A DNA stretch of 64,000 bases from Bradyrhizobium sp. Arg816 (GTDB taxonomy: Bacteria; Pseudomonadota; Alphaproteobacteria; Rhizobiales; Xanthobacteraceae): contig NZ_JAPRAQ010000021.1 in NCBI RefSeq assembly GCF_029989365.1, forward strand, positions 62,001 to 126,000, in the 5' to 3' direction. Position numbers and translations under genes: made by a program. Shown here one piece after another: positions 45,324 to 54,925 of the stretch. A model generated the notes under the pieces. It had not been told where the DNA came from, made no database searches, and saw only the letters and a list, made by a program, of their open reading frames with translations. Position 1 is the first letter of the stretch, and each line of letters starts with the position of its first letter.

Positions 45324-45518
45324 CTATGCCGGCACGCAGGTATCGGGCACCGGGCAAACGACGGCGCATTGCGGCGCGTCAAAGTGCCCCTCACATTGGG
45401 TACACTGGGTCGGATTGATCACATATATGTCGTTCTTCAGGCTGATCGCGGCATTGGGACATTCGAACTCACATGCACCGCAGACAGTGCACTGGGATGC
45501 GATTATCTTGTAGGCCAT
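45324..45518 (-). CDS. 2[4Fe-4S] ferredoxin, FdxN-like copy before sufB
   Basis: A 64-residue ferredoxin from an ATG at 45518 (MAYKIIASQ). Cluster motifs: CTVCGACEFECP and CTQCEGHFDAPQCAVVCP, with the same insert as the FdxN at 24062-24286, so the two are paralogues. It precedes sufBCDS and follows a candidate sigma-54 promoter with a NifA-type site. It may supply electrons for cluster assembly or for nitrogenase. Confidence 0.92.
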   Translation of the reverse strand: MAYKIIASQCTVCGACEFECPNAAISLKNDIYVINPTQCTQCEGHFDAPQCAVVCPVPDTCVPA

Positions 45519-45561
45519 CACTGCGATTCCATAAGCGAAAGTTGCGGGACAGTTTCTTGCT

Positions 45562-45577
45562 TTCAAGTCTTGTGCCA
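45562..45577 (-). promoter_or_regulatory. Candidate sigma-54 promoter of the ferredoxin-suf block
   Basis: The minus strand reads TGGCACAAGACTTGAA: a perfect -24 and TTG at -12, but the GC of the -12 is GA. It lies 45 bases before the ferredoxin ATG. A TGT-N10-ACA site lies 62 bases upstream. The imperfect -12 lowers confidence. Confidence 0.5.
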
Positions 45578-45637
45578 GACAGTTGACTTGATTTTGTCTG
45601 GGCTATTTCTAGAACGCAAGTCGCCGCCTCGACACGG

Positions 45638-45653
45638 TGTCGCAAATCCTACA
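45638..45653. promoter_or_regulatory. NifA-type activator site upstream of the ferredoxin-suf block
   Basis: TGTCGCAAATCCTACA is an exact TGT-N10-ACA at the usual distance from the candidate -24 element. Confidence 0.6.
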
Positions 45654-46205
45654 ACGCGCATGACAGCAGCTCGAGCTCGATGCCGTGGTTTGCGCATGGT
45701 CGATCTCACGGCAGGCAGCGATCAGGTGAACCGCGTTCGCCAGCCTCAGGGAACGATCTGCGATCCTTCCTAAGCCCGCCGTGCTGCGGCGATGATGGAT
45801 GCGCCGCGCGACTTCAAAAAGTTCTCCGCCGGTGTGTCAGGTCGACCGCGAACCGCATCTTGATGGTTCCACTCACCGGGACAGCGGCGGCTTCGGCGAC
45901 AGCACCACGATAGATAACCCGCGCAGTCATCACCGGCCGGTTGGCGTCTCCACAGCCAGTCAGAATGAGTCGCGGCGATCGAGCCAGACAAAGTCGCTCT
46001 GGTGATCGCGGGTCCCCAGCGGACCCGCAGTACGCATTCTCGATTGCCTTGGATTGGCAAAACCGGCATTCATATGCGCTGTATGGACCGAAAGTACATT
46101 GTATCGCATCGTGCGGGGATTAAAGCCAGGCGTTCGTCTGGTGATCCTCCGCTTCGCTGCGCATTCGAAATAAATGCCGGCGCGGTCAGCAGATCGATGG
46201 AGTCG
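45654..46205. other. Gap between the suf promoter and the ald terminator
   Basis: About 550 bases with short overlapping frames on both strands and no recognisable gene. It ends at the terminator of the alanine dehydrogenase gene. Confidence 0.45.
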
Positions 46206-46232
46206 AAAAAAGGCCACCCCGAAGGGTGGCCT
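46206..46232 (-). terminator. Intrinsic terminator of ald
   Basis: A perfect nine-base stem, AGGCCACCC and GGGTGGCCT on the plus strand, with a CGAA loop, followed on the minus strand by six T. It lies about 36 bases after the ald stop codon. Confidence 0.88.
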
Positions 46233-46268
46233 AAGTCAGGGAGGAAACGCCCATGAGGGCCTCTGGGA

Positions 46269-47381
46269 TCAGGCCGCAGCCTGTTCGATCGGTGAGAAGG
46301 GCAGCCCGAGGCTTTCGGCGACTGCTTCGTAAGTTAGCCGGCCCCGATGGACGTTGAGGCCTGCGCGCAGATGCGGATTGTCGAGCACGGCGGAAAAGCC
46401 CTTGTTGGCCAGAGCCAAACCAAACGGCAGCGTCGCGTTATTCAGTGCCTGGCTCGAGGTCAGCGGCACGGCCCCGGGCATATTGGCCACGCAATAATGA
46501 ATGATGCCATCCACTTCGTAAGTAGGATCAGCGTGAGTGGTTGGTTGCGATGTCTCAAAGCAGCCGCCCTGATCGATAGCGACGTCCACGAGCACCGCCC
46601 TCTTGCGCATCGAGCTCAGCATGCTCCGGCGGACTAGCTTCGGCGCGCTCGCACCTGGAACGAGCACCGCACCTATCACCACATCCGCCGCAAATACCTC
46701 TTCCTCCACAGAGTCGATGGTCGAAAACCTGGTGCGAACGCGTCCTTCGAATAGCTCGTCCAACTCGCGGAGCCGGAGTATCGAACGGTCGATGATGGTC
46801 ACCTCTGCGCCCAGACCAGCCGCCATGCGTGCCGCGTGCGTACCAACGACGCCACCTCCGATCACCACGATTCGGGCAGGCTGAACACCGGGCACCCCAC
46901 CGATCAACAGCCCTCGTCCGCCTGCACTCCGCTTCAGGGCGCCCCCCGCCGCTTCGATCGCAAGCCTACCCGCGACCTCGCTCATCGGCGCCAGCAGCGG
47001 AAGACCACCATGCGCATCAGTAACGGTCTCATAGGCGATCGCAGTGCATCCAGATTTCAGGAGGCCCTTGGCCTGGTCCGGGTCGGGGGCCAGATGCAGA
47101 TAAGTGAACAGGATCTGATTTTCCCGCAGCTGACACCATTCGGTCGGCTGAGGTTCCTTAACCTTTACGATCATCTCGCCCGATGCGAATACCTCAGCTG
47201 CGGAAGTTAGAATCGTTCCGCCAACATTGCGATAATCGTCATCGGTTGCACCAATGCCAGCGCCGGCATTGGTCTCGATCATCACGCGGTGGCCCGCTGC
47301 CACGTATTCGCGGACAGCTCCCGGGGTAAGGCCCACGCGATATTCGTGAGCCTTGATTTCCTTGGGGACTCCGACCTTCAT
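46269..47381 (-). CDS. ald: Alanine dehydrogenase
   Basis: NAD-dependent interconversion of L-alanine and pyruvate plus ammonia. The 370-residue protein starts MKVGVPKEIKAHEYRVGLTP, has KVKEPQPTEW, the NAD-binding loop VIGGGVVGTHAARMAAGLGA and DVAIDQGG followed by the CVANMPGAVPLTSSQALNNAT signature. It is a single gene with its own terminator. In bacteroids the enzyme affects alanine release to the plant. No Lrp-type regulator gene is adjacent, and I found no -24/-12 element upstream. Confidence 0.95.
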   Translation of the reverse strand: MKVGVPKEIKAHEYRVGLTPGAVREYVAAGHRVMIETNAGAGIGATDDDYRNVGGTILTSAAEVFASGEMIVKVKEPQPTEWCQLRENQILFTYLHLAPDPDQAKGLLKSGCTAIAYETVTDAHGGLPLLAPMSEVAGRLAIEAAGGALKRSAGGRGLLIGGVPGVQPARIVVIGGGVVGTHAARMAAGLGAEVTIIDRSILRLRELDELFEGRVRTRFSTIDSVEEEVFAADVVIGAVLVPGASAPKLVRRSMLSSMRKRAVLVDVAIDQGGCFETSQPTTHADPTYEVDGIIHYCVANMPGAVPLTSSQALNNATLPFGLALANKGFSAVLDNPHLRAGLNVHRGRLTYEAVAESLGLPFSPIEQAAA

Positions 47382-47768
47382 TTGAAAACTCCTGCCTGGA
47401 GCGCCTTTCTAATCGGAAGCGAGCAGCGATATTGCGACGCAGCCGTTAAAATGGCGCAGAAATTCAACGATATTTGACAAGCTTCGCAGGATTTCAAACC
47501 CACGGGTGCCGAGCGGATCGTGTGACCATGCTCGCTGAGCTTAACCGTCGAAAGTGCGCGGTGGCGATGAATCGTTTCGAATTGCGTTCTCGGCTCGTGG
47601 AAAAGCCAACAACCGAAATTCAGCACGCCCAAAGAGCGAAGTCGCAGTCTGCCGGTTGGGCAGATCGCCCATAGAAGGGATCGTTTCCAGAGCTAATGGG
47701 TGATGGGTGATGGCTCATGACCATTGATCATAAACTTGGTTCCCAAAAGCTGGACGATGCGCAGCGTG
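47382..47768. other. Gap between hypE and ald
   Basis: About 390 bases lying after the hypE stop and before the ald start on the minus strand. It must contain the ald promoter. No sigma-54, FNR-type or hairpin element was recognised, and no gene. Confidence 0.45.
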
Positions 47769-48815
47769 TCAACAGATCCGAGGCAATTGTTCGCCCCACA
47801 ACCAGTCGACGATTCGTCGACCGCCGAAACCGGTCGCCATCTGCACAAATTTCCGATTGTCAGCCACCGCTTCGCCAATATCAGCTGCGTCGGACCCGAG
47901 CGGGTGCGCCTTCATGGCTGCAAGCACGGCATCGGCCAAATCAGGCGCGACGATCGCAACGAGCTTGCCTTCGTTGGCGACATGGATCGGATCGAGTCCA
48001 AGAAGTTCGCAGGTAGCCGCAACCGCCGGCTTCACCGGAATGGATGCTTCCTGCAGACGGAACCCGAGCTCGGATTGATGCGCAATCTCGTTGAGGGTCG
48101 CGGCAAGCCCACCGCGCGTGGGGTCGCGCATCACCCGGATGGCGCTACCGCCGGCGGCAACCATGACCGCTACGAGGTTATGCAACGCTACGGAATCCGA
48201 GACGACCTCGGTTTGAAAAGGGACGTTCTGGCGTTTTGACATGATCGCCACCCCATGATCGCCGAGGCTACCGGAGACCAGCACACGGTCCCCGACCCTT
48301 GCCTTGTCGGCGGAGAGATCGAGCCCATCGGCCACAATCCCGATCCCGGTCGTAGAGATGAACAGACCATCCGCCTTGCCGCGCTCGACGACCTTGGTGT
48401 CTCCGGCAATGATGTAAACGCCGGCACTGCGCGCTGCCGCGCCCATGGAATCGGCGATCGCCTTCAGATCAGAAAACGGGAAGCCCTCCTCGATGATAAA
48501 ACTGGCCGACAGATAGAGGGGACGCGCGCCGGACATCGCGACATCATTGATCGTGCCGTGCACAGCCAGTGACCCGATATTGCCGCCGGGAAAGAACAGC
48601 GGCGAGACCACATAGCCGTCGGTCGTCATCACCATCCTGCCTGCCGTGACGTCAAACGCCGACTGATCATTGCAGCGGGCGAGCCATTCATTACCAAAGG
48701 CTTGGTGAAAAAGACCGGAGATCAGCTGTGCCATGGCACGGCCCCCGGATCCGTGGGAAAGATCAACGCGTCCGTTCTCGACGTCGAGCTTGCGTTGATA
48801 GCCCTTTACGCTCAT
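47769..48815 (-). CDS. hypE: Hydrogenase maturation protein HypE
   Basis: With HypF makes the cyanide ligands of the NiFe hydrogenase: HypE accepts a carbamoyl group on its C-terminal cysteine and dehydrates it. The 348-residue protein has DLSHGSGGRAM, VMTTDGYVVSPLFFPGG and the essential C-terminal PRIC. The ATG overlaps the hypD stop by four bases. Last gene of the hup-hyp series. Confidence 0.96.
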   Translation of the reverse strand: MSVKGYQRKLDVENGRVDLSHGSGGRAMAQLISGLFHQAFGNEWLARCNDQSAFDVTAGRMVMTTDGYVVSPLFFPGGNIGSLAVHGTINDVAMSGARPLYLSASFIIEEGFPFSDLKAIADSMGAAARSAGVYIIAGDTKVVERGKADGLFISTTGIGIVADGLDLSADKARVGDRVLVSGSLGDHGVAIMSKRQNVPFQTEVVSDSVALHNLVAVMVAAGGSAIRVMRDPTRGGLAATLNEIAHQSELGFRLQEASIPVKPAVAATCELLGLDPIHVANEGKLVAIVAPDLADAVLAAMKAHPLGSDAADIGEAVADNRKFVQMATGFGGRRIVDWLWGEQLPRIC

Positions 48816-49954
48816 GACGTGCGCCTCAACGGTTCATCGCGAACTCGGCCATAGGTCCAATACGCCGCACAAGCGCCTTCCGATGATACCATGCAGGACC
48901 CTATGGGAGTTTCCGGCGTGCAGACGGTTCCAAACAGCTTACACTCGACCGGCCGCTTGGCGCCACGCAGGATCGCGCAGCACTCGCACGCCGGATTGTC
49001 TGCGACACGTAGGTCGTGGATCGCAAAACGCGTCTCAGCGTCGAATTGCGCGTAAGCCCGTTTCAGCTTCAGTCCGCTGTTGGGTACGAGTCCGAGCCCA
49101 CGCCATTCAAACTGCTCGCGCAGTTCGAATATCTGCGATACCTCGTCCTTGGCGCGCCGATTGCCGCCACGCGTCACCGCACGACTGTATTGGTTCTCCA
49201 CCTCGTAGCGATCTTCGTTCACCTGCCGCACCAGCATAAGGATCGCCTGCATCACATCGAGCGGTTCAAATCCCGCGATCACGATCGGCTTGCCAAATTG
49301 TTCTGCCAGGGGCTCGTAAGGCTGCGTACCGATAATGGTGCTGACATGTGCAGGCCCGATGAAGCCGTCAATTGGAACCCCGCCGGTGTCGCGGATTTTG
49401 GGGTTCTCGAGAATGCTGTGCATCGCGGAGGGTGTAAGCACGTGGTTGCAGAACACGCTGAGGCCCTTCAACCGCTTCTCCTCGGCAATTCGGATCATCA
49501 CCGCCGTCGGGGGCGTCGTGGTCTCAAATCCGATGGCAAAGAAGACCACCTCGCGGCTCGGCGCCTGTTCGACGAGCCGGATAGCGTCGAGCGTCGAGTA
49601 GACCATCCGGATGTCGGCGCCGAGCGCTTTAGCTCGCAACAGGGACTGTCCTTGCGACCCAGGCGCGCGCATCAGGTCGCCGTAGACGCACAGAGTGACC
49701 TCTGGTCGGTCGACAAGCCGGATCGCCATATCGATTCGGCTGGCGGGCAGAACGCAGACGGGACAACCGGGCCCGTGGATCATGCGGACGTTCGCGGGCA
49801 GCAGATCCTCCAGGCCGTAGCGGGAGATCGCATGAGTGTGCCCGCCGCAGAATTCCATGAACCGATAGGCTCTTTGCGAACTGACCTCGGCGCCAATCGC
49901 ACGCGCAATTCCCTGCGCGATGGCCTTGTCGCGAAATTCGTCCGCATATTTCAT
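48812..49954 (-). CDS. hypD: Hydrogenase maturation protein HypD
   Basis: Iron-sulphur protein that, with HypC, carries the Fe(CN)2CO unit of the NiFe site. About 380 residues from the ATG at 49954. Motifs: FMEFCGGHTHAI, HGPGCPVCVLP, AIGFETTTPPTA and the C-terminal cysteines in NPACECCAILRG. The longer upstream frame overlaps hypC and was rejected. ATGA overlaps on both sides show coupling with hypC and hypE. Confidence 0.96.
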   Translation of the reverse strand: MKYADEFRDKAIAQGIARAIGAEVSSQRAYRFMEFCGGHTHAISRYGLEDLLPANVRMIHGPGCPVCVLPASRIDMAIRLVDRPEVTLCVYGDLMRAPGSQGQSLLRAKALGADIRMVYSTLDAIRLVEQAPSREVVFFAIGFETTTPPTAVMIRIAEEKRLKGLSVFCNHVLTPSAMHSILENPKIRDTGGVPIDGFIGPAHVSTIIGTQPYEPLAEQFGKPIVIAGFEPLDVMQAILMLVRQVNEDRYEVENQYSRAVTRGGNRRAKDEVSQIFELREQFEWRGLGLVPNSGLKLKRAYAQFDAETRFAIHDLRVADNPACECCAILRGAKRPVECKLFGTVCTPETPIGSCMVSSEGACAAYWTYGRVRDEPLRRTS

Positions 49955-50184
49955 GATCGGCGTTCTCCTGCGCTGCCCAGCTCCTGCAGCAACTCCAGCG
50001 TGCGCTTGGCTTCCGTCGGATCGATCTTGGCCAGCGCATAGCCGACATGGACAAGGACGCAATCGCCGACCTCGAGCTCGTCGACGAGAGCGATCGATAT
50101 CTCCAGGCTGATGCCATCGATGGACACTATGGCCATGTCGTTGGGAAGAATTTTCGCAATCTTTGCCGGAACCGAAAGACACAT
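49951..50184 (-). CDS. hypC: Hydrogenase maturation chaperone HypC
   Basis: Small chaperone of 77 residues that transfers the Fe(CN)2CO unit from HypD to the large subunit through its N-terminal cysteine (MCLSVPAKI). VGDCVLVHVGYALAKIDPTEA is the family C-terminal pattern. It lies directly after hypF and overlaps hypD. A related protein, HupF, is encoded at 56421-56711. Confidence 0.95.
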   Translation of the reverse strand: MCLSVPAKIAKILPNDMAIVSIDGISLEISIALVDELEVGDCVLVHVGYALAKIDPTEAKRTLELLQELGSAGERRS

Positions 50185-50185
50185 A

Positions 50186-52441
50186 TCAGGCTGTTCCTCC
50201 CCTGGCGGACGACTGTTGAGCTATCTGCAGAGCGCCAATCCAGGCCTGGCCAAGGCTCAAACCGCCATCATTGGGCGGCACCCGCCGTGGCACGAGCGGG
50301 GTAAGGCCGGCAGCGCTGCAACCGCGCGGGATTTCATCCGCCAGCGTCGCGTTCAGGAAGCAGCCGCCGCTCAGAACGACGGTATTAACGCCCGTTGTCC
50401 GCGCAGACCGCCTGACCCAGTCAACGCAGGCGGCGGCGAAGGTGCCATGAAACAGCCCGGCTCCGCCCACCGCGTCAATGTCATCTGCAATCAACCGCGC
50501 AAACAGCGGACGAAGCGACAGCACGCCACCATCGATCGTCCAGCCGGCTTCGAGAATCGCAGTCCGCCGCACCAGCGCCTCGAGCTTCATCGCCGCTTCG
50601 CCCTCATAGCTCTGCAAACTCGCAATCCCCAGCAGCGCCGCTGCCGCGTCGAACAACCGACCCGCGCTGGTCGTGGTGACCCCGCCCGGCTGTTCGAGCA
50701 AGGCCGACACACATCCAGCCTGCCGTTGCGCCGCAAAGCGCGGCCCGATTTCGTTACCCCGGCCGAGCTCATGTAGTACTGCGCTGGCCATGCGCCACGG
50801 CTCGCGGGCTGCACGATCTCTACCAGGCATTTGCAGGGGCGCTAAGTGCCCGATACGTCGGCACCTCGTCCCTTCGCACAACAATAGCTCGCCACCCCAG
50901 TTACCGCCCTCGGAGCCAAGGCCATGGCCATCGAGCACCAGGGCAAGCGCAGGTCCCGCATGGCCATGCTCGGCGATCACTGCGGCAGCGTGCGCGTGGT
51001 GATGCTGGACAGCGACCAGCGCGCGGCCATTTGCTTCCGCAAACCGGGTAGAAGCCATATCGGGATTCAGATCATGGGCGATGGCGACAGGCTCCACATC
51101 AAGGCTCGATGTGAGGCGTCGGATCGTCTCCTCGAACGCACGGATGCCTTCGGCCGTATCCAGATCGCCAATATGCTGGGAGACGAACGCTTGGTTGTCC
51201 CGCGTGATGGTGACCGTCGATTTCAGTGCGCCGCCCACGGCGAGTACGGGCGGCACAGACATCGCAAGCCTGATCGGTTCGGGAACATAGCCACGGGCAC
51301 GACGAATGAATTGCGGCCGGCCAGCCACCACCGACACCACGGAGTCATCAGCACGCGTCACTATATCGCGATCATGGGTCACGATAAGGTCGGAGATCCC
51401 CTTGAGCCGCCGCAGCGCCTGCGCGTTGTCGATCAGGAGCGGTTCGCCGCAAAGATTGGCACTGGTGGCAACGATGACCGGGCCGGTCTCCGCACATGCT
51501 CCTGCCGAGCGAAGCGCATGAAGGATGAGGTGATGCAGCGGCGCTACAGGCAGCATGACACCCACACGAGATAAGCCAGGAGCTATGGCGGGCGCCAAAT
51601 TGTTGCGCGAAGGCAGAAGGACGATGGGACGTGCTACGGATTCGAGCAGCGCAAGCTCGGGCGCGTTCGCCTCCGCGATGTCGCTGACGCGCTCTATGGA
51701 ATCGACCATAATCGCGAACGGCTTCTGAAGGCGCTGCTTTCTGCCGCGCAAACGCTGCACGGCGTCCTGGTTACGCGCGTCGCAAAGAAGCTGGTACCCA
51801 CCCAGCCCCTTTATCGCCACGATTTGTCCCCCCGCGATTGCCGCGACAATGGCGCTGATCCCATGGCTGAGCCGAGGCCCGCATGTCGGACACGCGATCG
51901 CCTCCGCATGAAACCTGCGGCTCGCCGGATCGGCATATTCGGCCGCGCAGGCGGCGCACAACCTAAAAGCCCTCATCACGGTGTTGCGGCGGTCGTACGG
52001 CAGCCGTTCGGCGATGGTGTAGCGTGGGCCACAATTGCAGCAACTGATGAAGGGGTAAAGGTAATGCCGATTTTCTGAATCGAACAGCTCGCTGAGGCAT
52101 TGCTGGCAGGCAGCAGCATCAGCGACGATCTGGGTTGACAATTTGCCGCCTTCGCTCGTGCCGATCGAAAAGTCTTTCGCCGCGAGCGCCGCAGTCTCCC
52201 GAACGCAGATGTGGTCGATGCGTGCCAACGGAGGCGCCTCGAGCGGCAACGTAGCGACAAACTCCGACGCACGGTGGCCCTCGACCTCGATCGTAACGCC
52301 CTCGGGGCCATTGATGACAAATCCCGCCAATCCGTAGCGCATGGCGAGTCCATAGACGTAAGGACGAAAGCCGACCCCTTGCACGGCCCCACTCACGCGG
52401 ACGCGCAGCCGCGTTCGGTCGCAGGTGGTTGGGGCGCTCAT
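50186..52441 (-). CDS. hypF: Carbamoyltransferase HypF
   Basis: Converts carbamoyl phosphate and ATP into the carbamoyl-adenylate that HypE uses for cyanide synthesis. The 751-residue protein has an N-terminal acylphosphatase domain (RVSGAVQGVGFRPYV), two zinc-finger pairs (CQQCLSELF, CCNCGP; CAACAAEY, CPTCGP), a YrdC-like domain, and the C-terminal Kae1-like domain with HHHAHAAAV. The ATG overlaps the hypB stop. Confidence 0.96.
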   Translation of the reverse strand: MSAPTTCDRTRLRVRVSGAVQGVGFRPYVYGLAMRYGLAGFVINGPEGVTIEVEGHRASEFVATLPLEAPPLARIDHICVRETAALAAKDFSIGTSEGGKLSTQIVADAAACQQCLSELFDSENRHYLYPFISCCNCGPRYTIAERLPYDRRNTVMRAFRLCAACAAEYADPASRRFHAEAIACPTCGPRLSHGISAIVAAIAGGQIVAIKGLGGYQLLCDARNQDAVQRLRGRKQRLQKPFAIMVDSIERVSDIAEANAPELALLESVARPIVLLPSRNNLAPAIAPGLSRVGVMLPVAPLHHLILHALRSAGACAETGPVIVATSANLCGEPLLIDNAQALRRLKGISDLIVTHDRDIVTRADDSVVSVVAGRPQFIRRARGYVPEPIRLAMSVPPVLAVGGALKSTVTITRDNQAFVSQHIGDLDTAEGIRAFEETIRRLTSSLDVEPVAIAHDLNPDMASTRFAEANGRALVAVQHHHAHAAAVIAEHGHAGPALALVLDGHGLGSEGGNWGGELLLCEGTRCRRIGHLAPLQMPGRDRAAREPWRMASAVLHELGRGNEIGPRFAAQRQAGCVSALLEQPGGVTTTSAGRLFDAAAALLGIASLQSYEGEAAMKLEALVRRTAILEAGWTIDGGVLSLRPLFARLIADDIDAVGGAGLFHGTFAAACVDWVRRSARTTGVNTVVLSGGCFLNATLADEIPRGCSAAGLTPLVPRRVPPNDGGLSLGQAWIGALQIAQQSSARGGTA

Positions 52442-53397
52442 CGCCTTGTGTCCTCTAGGGCGCGCCTCTGATGCCCCGCCTGTCTATCGATCCAGGCGTA
52501 GAGCGCGCCAAAACCCTCGCCCGTACGAGCCGAAACTACAAGCACGTCGATCTTTGGATTGACTCGTCTGGCGTATTCAATCGTCTTGCCCAAATCGAAC
52601 TCAAGCAGCGGGGCCAGATCAATCTTGTTGATCACCATGAGCGAAGAAGCGGCAAACATATCAGGATATTTGAGCGGCTTGTCTTCACCTTCGGTAATCG
52701 ACAGCACTACGATCTTGCAGGCCTCGCCAAGATCGAAGGCTGCGGGACAGATCAGATTACCGACGTTCTCGATGAAGAGAATACCACCCGTGAGCAGCGG
52801 CAAGCGGCGATAAGCCTCGCCAATCGTCGCAGCGTCGAGATGGCAACCCTTGCCGGTGTTGACTTGAATGGCTGGCACGCCGGCGGCCCGAATGCGTTCG
52901 GCATCGTTCGAGGTCTGCTGGTCGCCTTCGATAACCCCGACCGGCCGGCTACGCTTGAGCTCAGACACCCCGCGGACGAGCAGCGTCGTTTTACCTGCAC
53001 CGGGACTGGACAAAAGATTAAATACAAGCAGGTCATCGGCGACGAAGAGCGCGCGGTTGTCCGCCGCAATCCCATTATTCTTGCCAAGAATATCGCGCCC
53101 GATCTGAATGACCCGCTCTCTGCCCATGCCCGCGACCTTCAAGCCAGCCGGGCCAGCGCCGCCACTCAGAAGCGCCTGCCCACCATGAGCCTGGTGACGG
53201 GCAGAGCCACGATGGCGACTATGACTATCGCCAGCATGGTTTGAACGCTGCGGGCCTTGGTCGCCATGCGGATGCGCGCAATGGCGATCGCAATTGTCCT
53301 GCACATGGACCTCGTATCGCTCATGGCTCTCCGCATCATGCGCCTTGGCGCGTTTGGTCGACGGCGTCCCTTCGGTGCAGCCGCAAACGGTACACAT
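52438..53397 (-). CDS. hypB: Nickel-insertion GTPase HypB, His-rich
   Basis: GTPase that inserts nickel into the hydrogenase large subunit with HypA. About 319 residues from the ATG at 53397 (MCTVCGCTEG, the high-affinity CxxCGC nickel motif). Residues 20-75 contain about a dozen histidines, a nickel-storing tail seen in B. japonicum HypB. P-loop LLSSPGAGKTTL lies at 128-139. The ATG overlaps the hypA stop (ATGA). Confidence 0.95.
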   Translation of the reverse strand: MCTVCGCTEGTPSTKRAKAHDAESHERYEVHVQDNCDRHCAHPHGDQGPQRSNHAGDSHSRHRGSARHQAHGGQALLSGGAGPAGLKVAGMGRERVIQIGRDILGKNNGIAADNRALFVADDLLVFNLLSSPGAGKTTLLVRGVSELKRSRPVGVIEGDQQTSNDAERIRAAGVPAIQVNTGKGCHLDAATIGEAYRRLPLLTGGILFIENVGNLICPAAFDLGEACKIVVLSITEGEDKPLKYPDMFAASSLMVINKIDLAPLLEFDLGKTIEYARRVNPKIDVLVVSARTGEGFGALYAWIDRQAGHQRRALEDTRR

Positions 53398-53738
53398 CAA
53401 TCGATCTCCAGCTCTCTCACACGCATCTGTTCGCCCGCGGTTACCTGCAACTGATAGCTGCCGCAGCAAGAACAGCATTCACCGCGTCGCGCAATCTCGA
53501 CGCTCTTCGAACAGCTCATGCACCAGGCAACGCCGGGCAGTTCGACGATATTAAGGACTGCACCCTCGGCAACGGTCCGCGTCGCAACGACCGCAAAGCA
53601 GAATCTGATCGCCTCCGGCGCGGCATGACTCAGCGCTCCCATCTCTAGACAGACGCTCCGCACCCGCGAAAACGATCGGTGACGTACCTCCTCCTCGACG
53701 ATTTGAATGATGCCAAGACAAATCGCCATTTCATGCAT
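53397..53738 (-). CDS. hypA: Nickel metallochaperone HypA
   Basis: Delivers nickel with HypB. The 113-residue protein begins MHEMAIC, with His2 as nickel ligand, and has a zinc site from CMSC and CSCCG. Start at the ATG 53738, since the frame before it has only a TTG. Start and stop overlap hupK and hypB, which places it in one long transcript. Confidence 0.95.
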   Translation of the reverse strand: MHEMAICLGIIQIVEEEVRHRSFSRVRSVCLEMGALSHAAPEAIRFCFAVVATRTVAEGAVLNIVELPGVAWCMSCSKSVEIARRGECCSCCGSYQLQVTAGEQMRVRELEID

Positions 53739-54825
53739 CGCCAACTTCGCGAAAATTCAGAGTGAACCCGACGCACGGATCGAGCGATGCAATCACCGCA
53801 TCGACTGCATCCCGACGTCGTCTAGCCGTCAGCACCGCGCCCTGCAGGCTGCGGACAAGCGGTCCGCGCGGGTGGAAATTCCACTCCGTCGGCGCAAGGA
53901 ATTCGAAGCGGGATATCCGGCCCTGAGGATCAAGCTCAACCGCGTGGTAGAGACGCCCCCTGGCGCATTCGACCGCGGCCGCCGCACGACCGGGCCCTAA
54001 CTTATATCTTTCGATAATCCCATGCTCCGCCGAGTCAATCTGAGCACCGGCCTTGAGCCAGGCACATAACCGGAGGGCTTCAGCAATTCTGGCCCTCAGC
54101 CGCTCGGCCGCACCGGAGGGGCTCGGCGAGAGCCGATCACGCGTCATTTGGCGCGCCCATGGACCCGTCTCGGGCACATGTCCGTCAAGATCCGGACAAT
54201 AGCAAAATTTCGCGCCATCCACGAGCAGCCGTTTAATGATGTTGAGGTCGTCAGCAACGGACAGGAACGAGTGCTCCGCCGGAATTGACTTCAGGCCGCT
54301 CTCATCAAGCGCTGCAATGCGAAGCGCCAATGGGCTACCGGACCTCACCGCGCCCCCCTCATTCGACATGCCGAGCACGTTCAGCGCAGCCACGATCCGC
54401 GCTGTTGCTTCGCGTTGAGCGGAGCCCCAGGCTGGCTGTGCGCTGCCGAGAAGCCCTGACATTCCCCGCATAACAGAGCGGATTGCCGCCGCACTGGCGA
54501 TGTCTTGCGCAAGATGTCCGACAAACAGGCCCCGTAGCAAATCCGCGATCCGCTCGATAACGATAAGCGCAATACGATGCTGTTTTGTTGTGCGGTTGAT
54601 CACTTCGTCGCGCGCCGTCTCGACCGCGGACAGCAGGGCAGTTTGCTGCGCAGCGGCACACAACGCGAAGAGCCGCGGCAGCACCTTGAGCAGCAACGAG
54701 GCTTGTTTGCCGGCGAACAGCCGCGCCAGCGGCGGCCGGACTCGCGGCAGGATCTCGATCGCGGCTACTACGTCGGCAGCTAGCGATACGGTTACATCGA
54801 TTTTGTTCTGGGCAGCGAGGCTCAT
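53731..54825 (-). CDS. hupK: Hydrogenase accessory protein HupK
   Basis: Large-subunit-like assembly factor, thought to be a scaffold for the NiFe cofactor. The 364-residue protein ends with a degenerate copy of the hydrogenase C-terminal motif, DPCVGF, in place of DPCxxC-x2-H, which is typical of HupK. ATG at 54825 has GGAG ten bases upstream. It overlaps hypA by eight bases. Confidence 0.88.
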   Translation of the reverse strand: MSLAAQNKIDVTVSLAADVVAAIEILPRVRPPLARLFAGKQASLLLKVLPRLFALCAAAQQTALLSAVETARDEVINRTTKQHRIALIVIERIADLLRGLFVGHLAQDIASAAAIRSVMRGMSGLLGSAQPAWGSAQREATARIVAALNVLGMSNEGGAVRSGSPLALRIAALDESGLKSIPAEHSFLSVADDLNIIKRLLVDGAKFCYCPDLDGHVPETGPWARQMTRDRLSPSPSGAAERLRARIAEALRLCAWLKAGAQIDSAEHGIIERYKLGPGRAAAAVECARGRLYHAVELDPQGRISRFEFLAPTEWNFHPRGPLVRSLQGAVLTARRRRDAVDAVIASLDPCVGFTLNFREVGDA

Positions 54826-54925
54826 CCGCACCGCTCCACCAACATCCTGCGCGAGTTATGCCGGCGGTCGCTGCGCCCGCGGCGTCTACGGGATCCCACC
54901 CGACGCCGAACGTTCTCCAAGCTCT

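Noticed and set aside
49016..50041. Plus-strand open frame of 341 codons
   Set aside because: Antisense to hypD, which has all family motifs.
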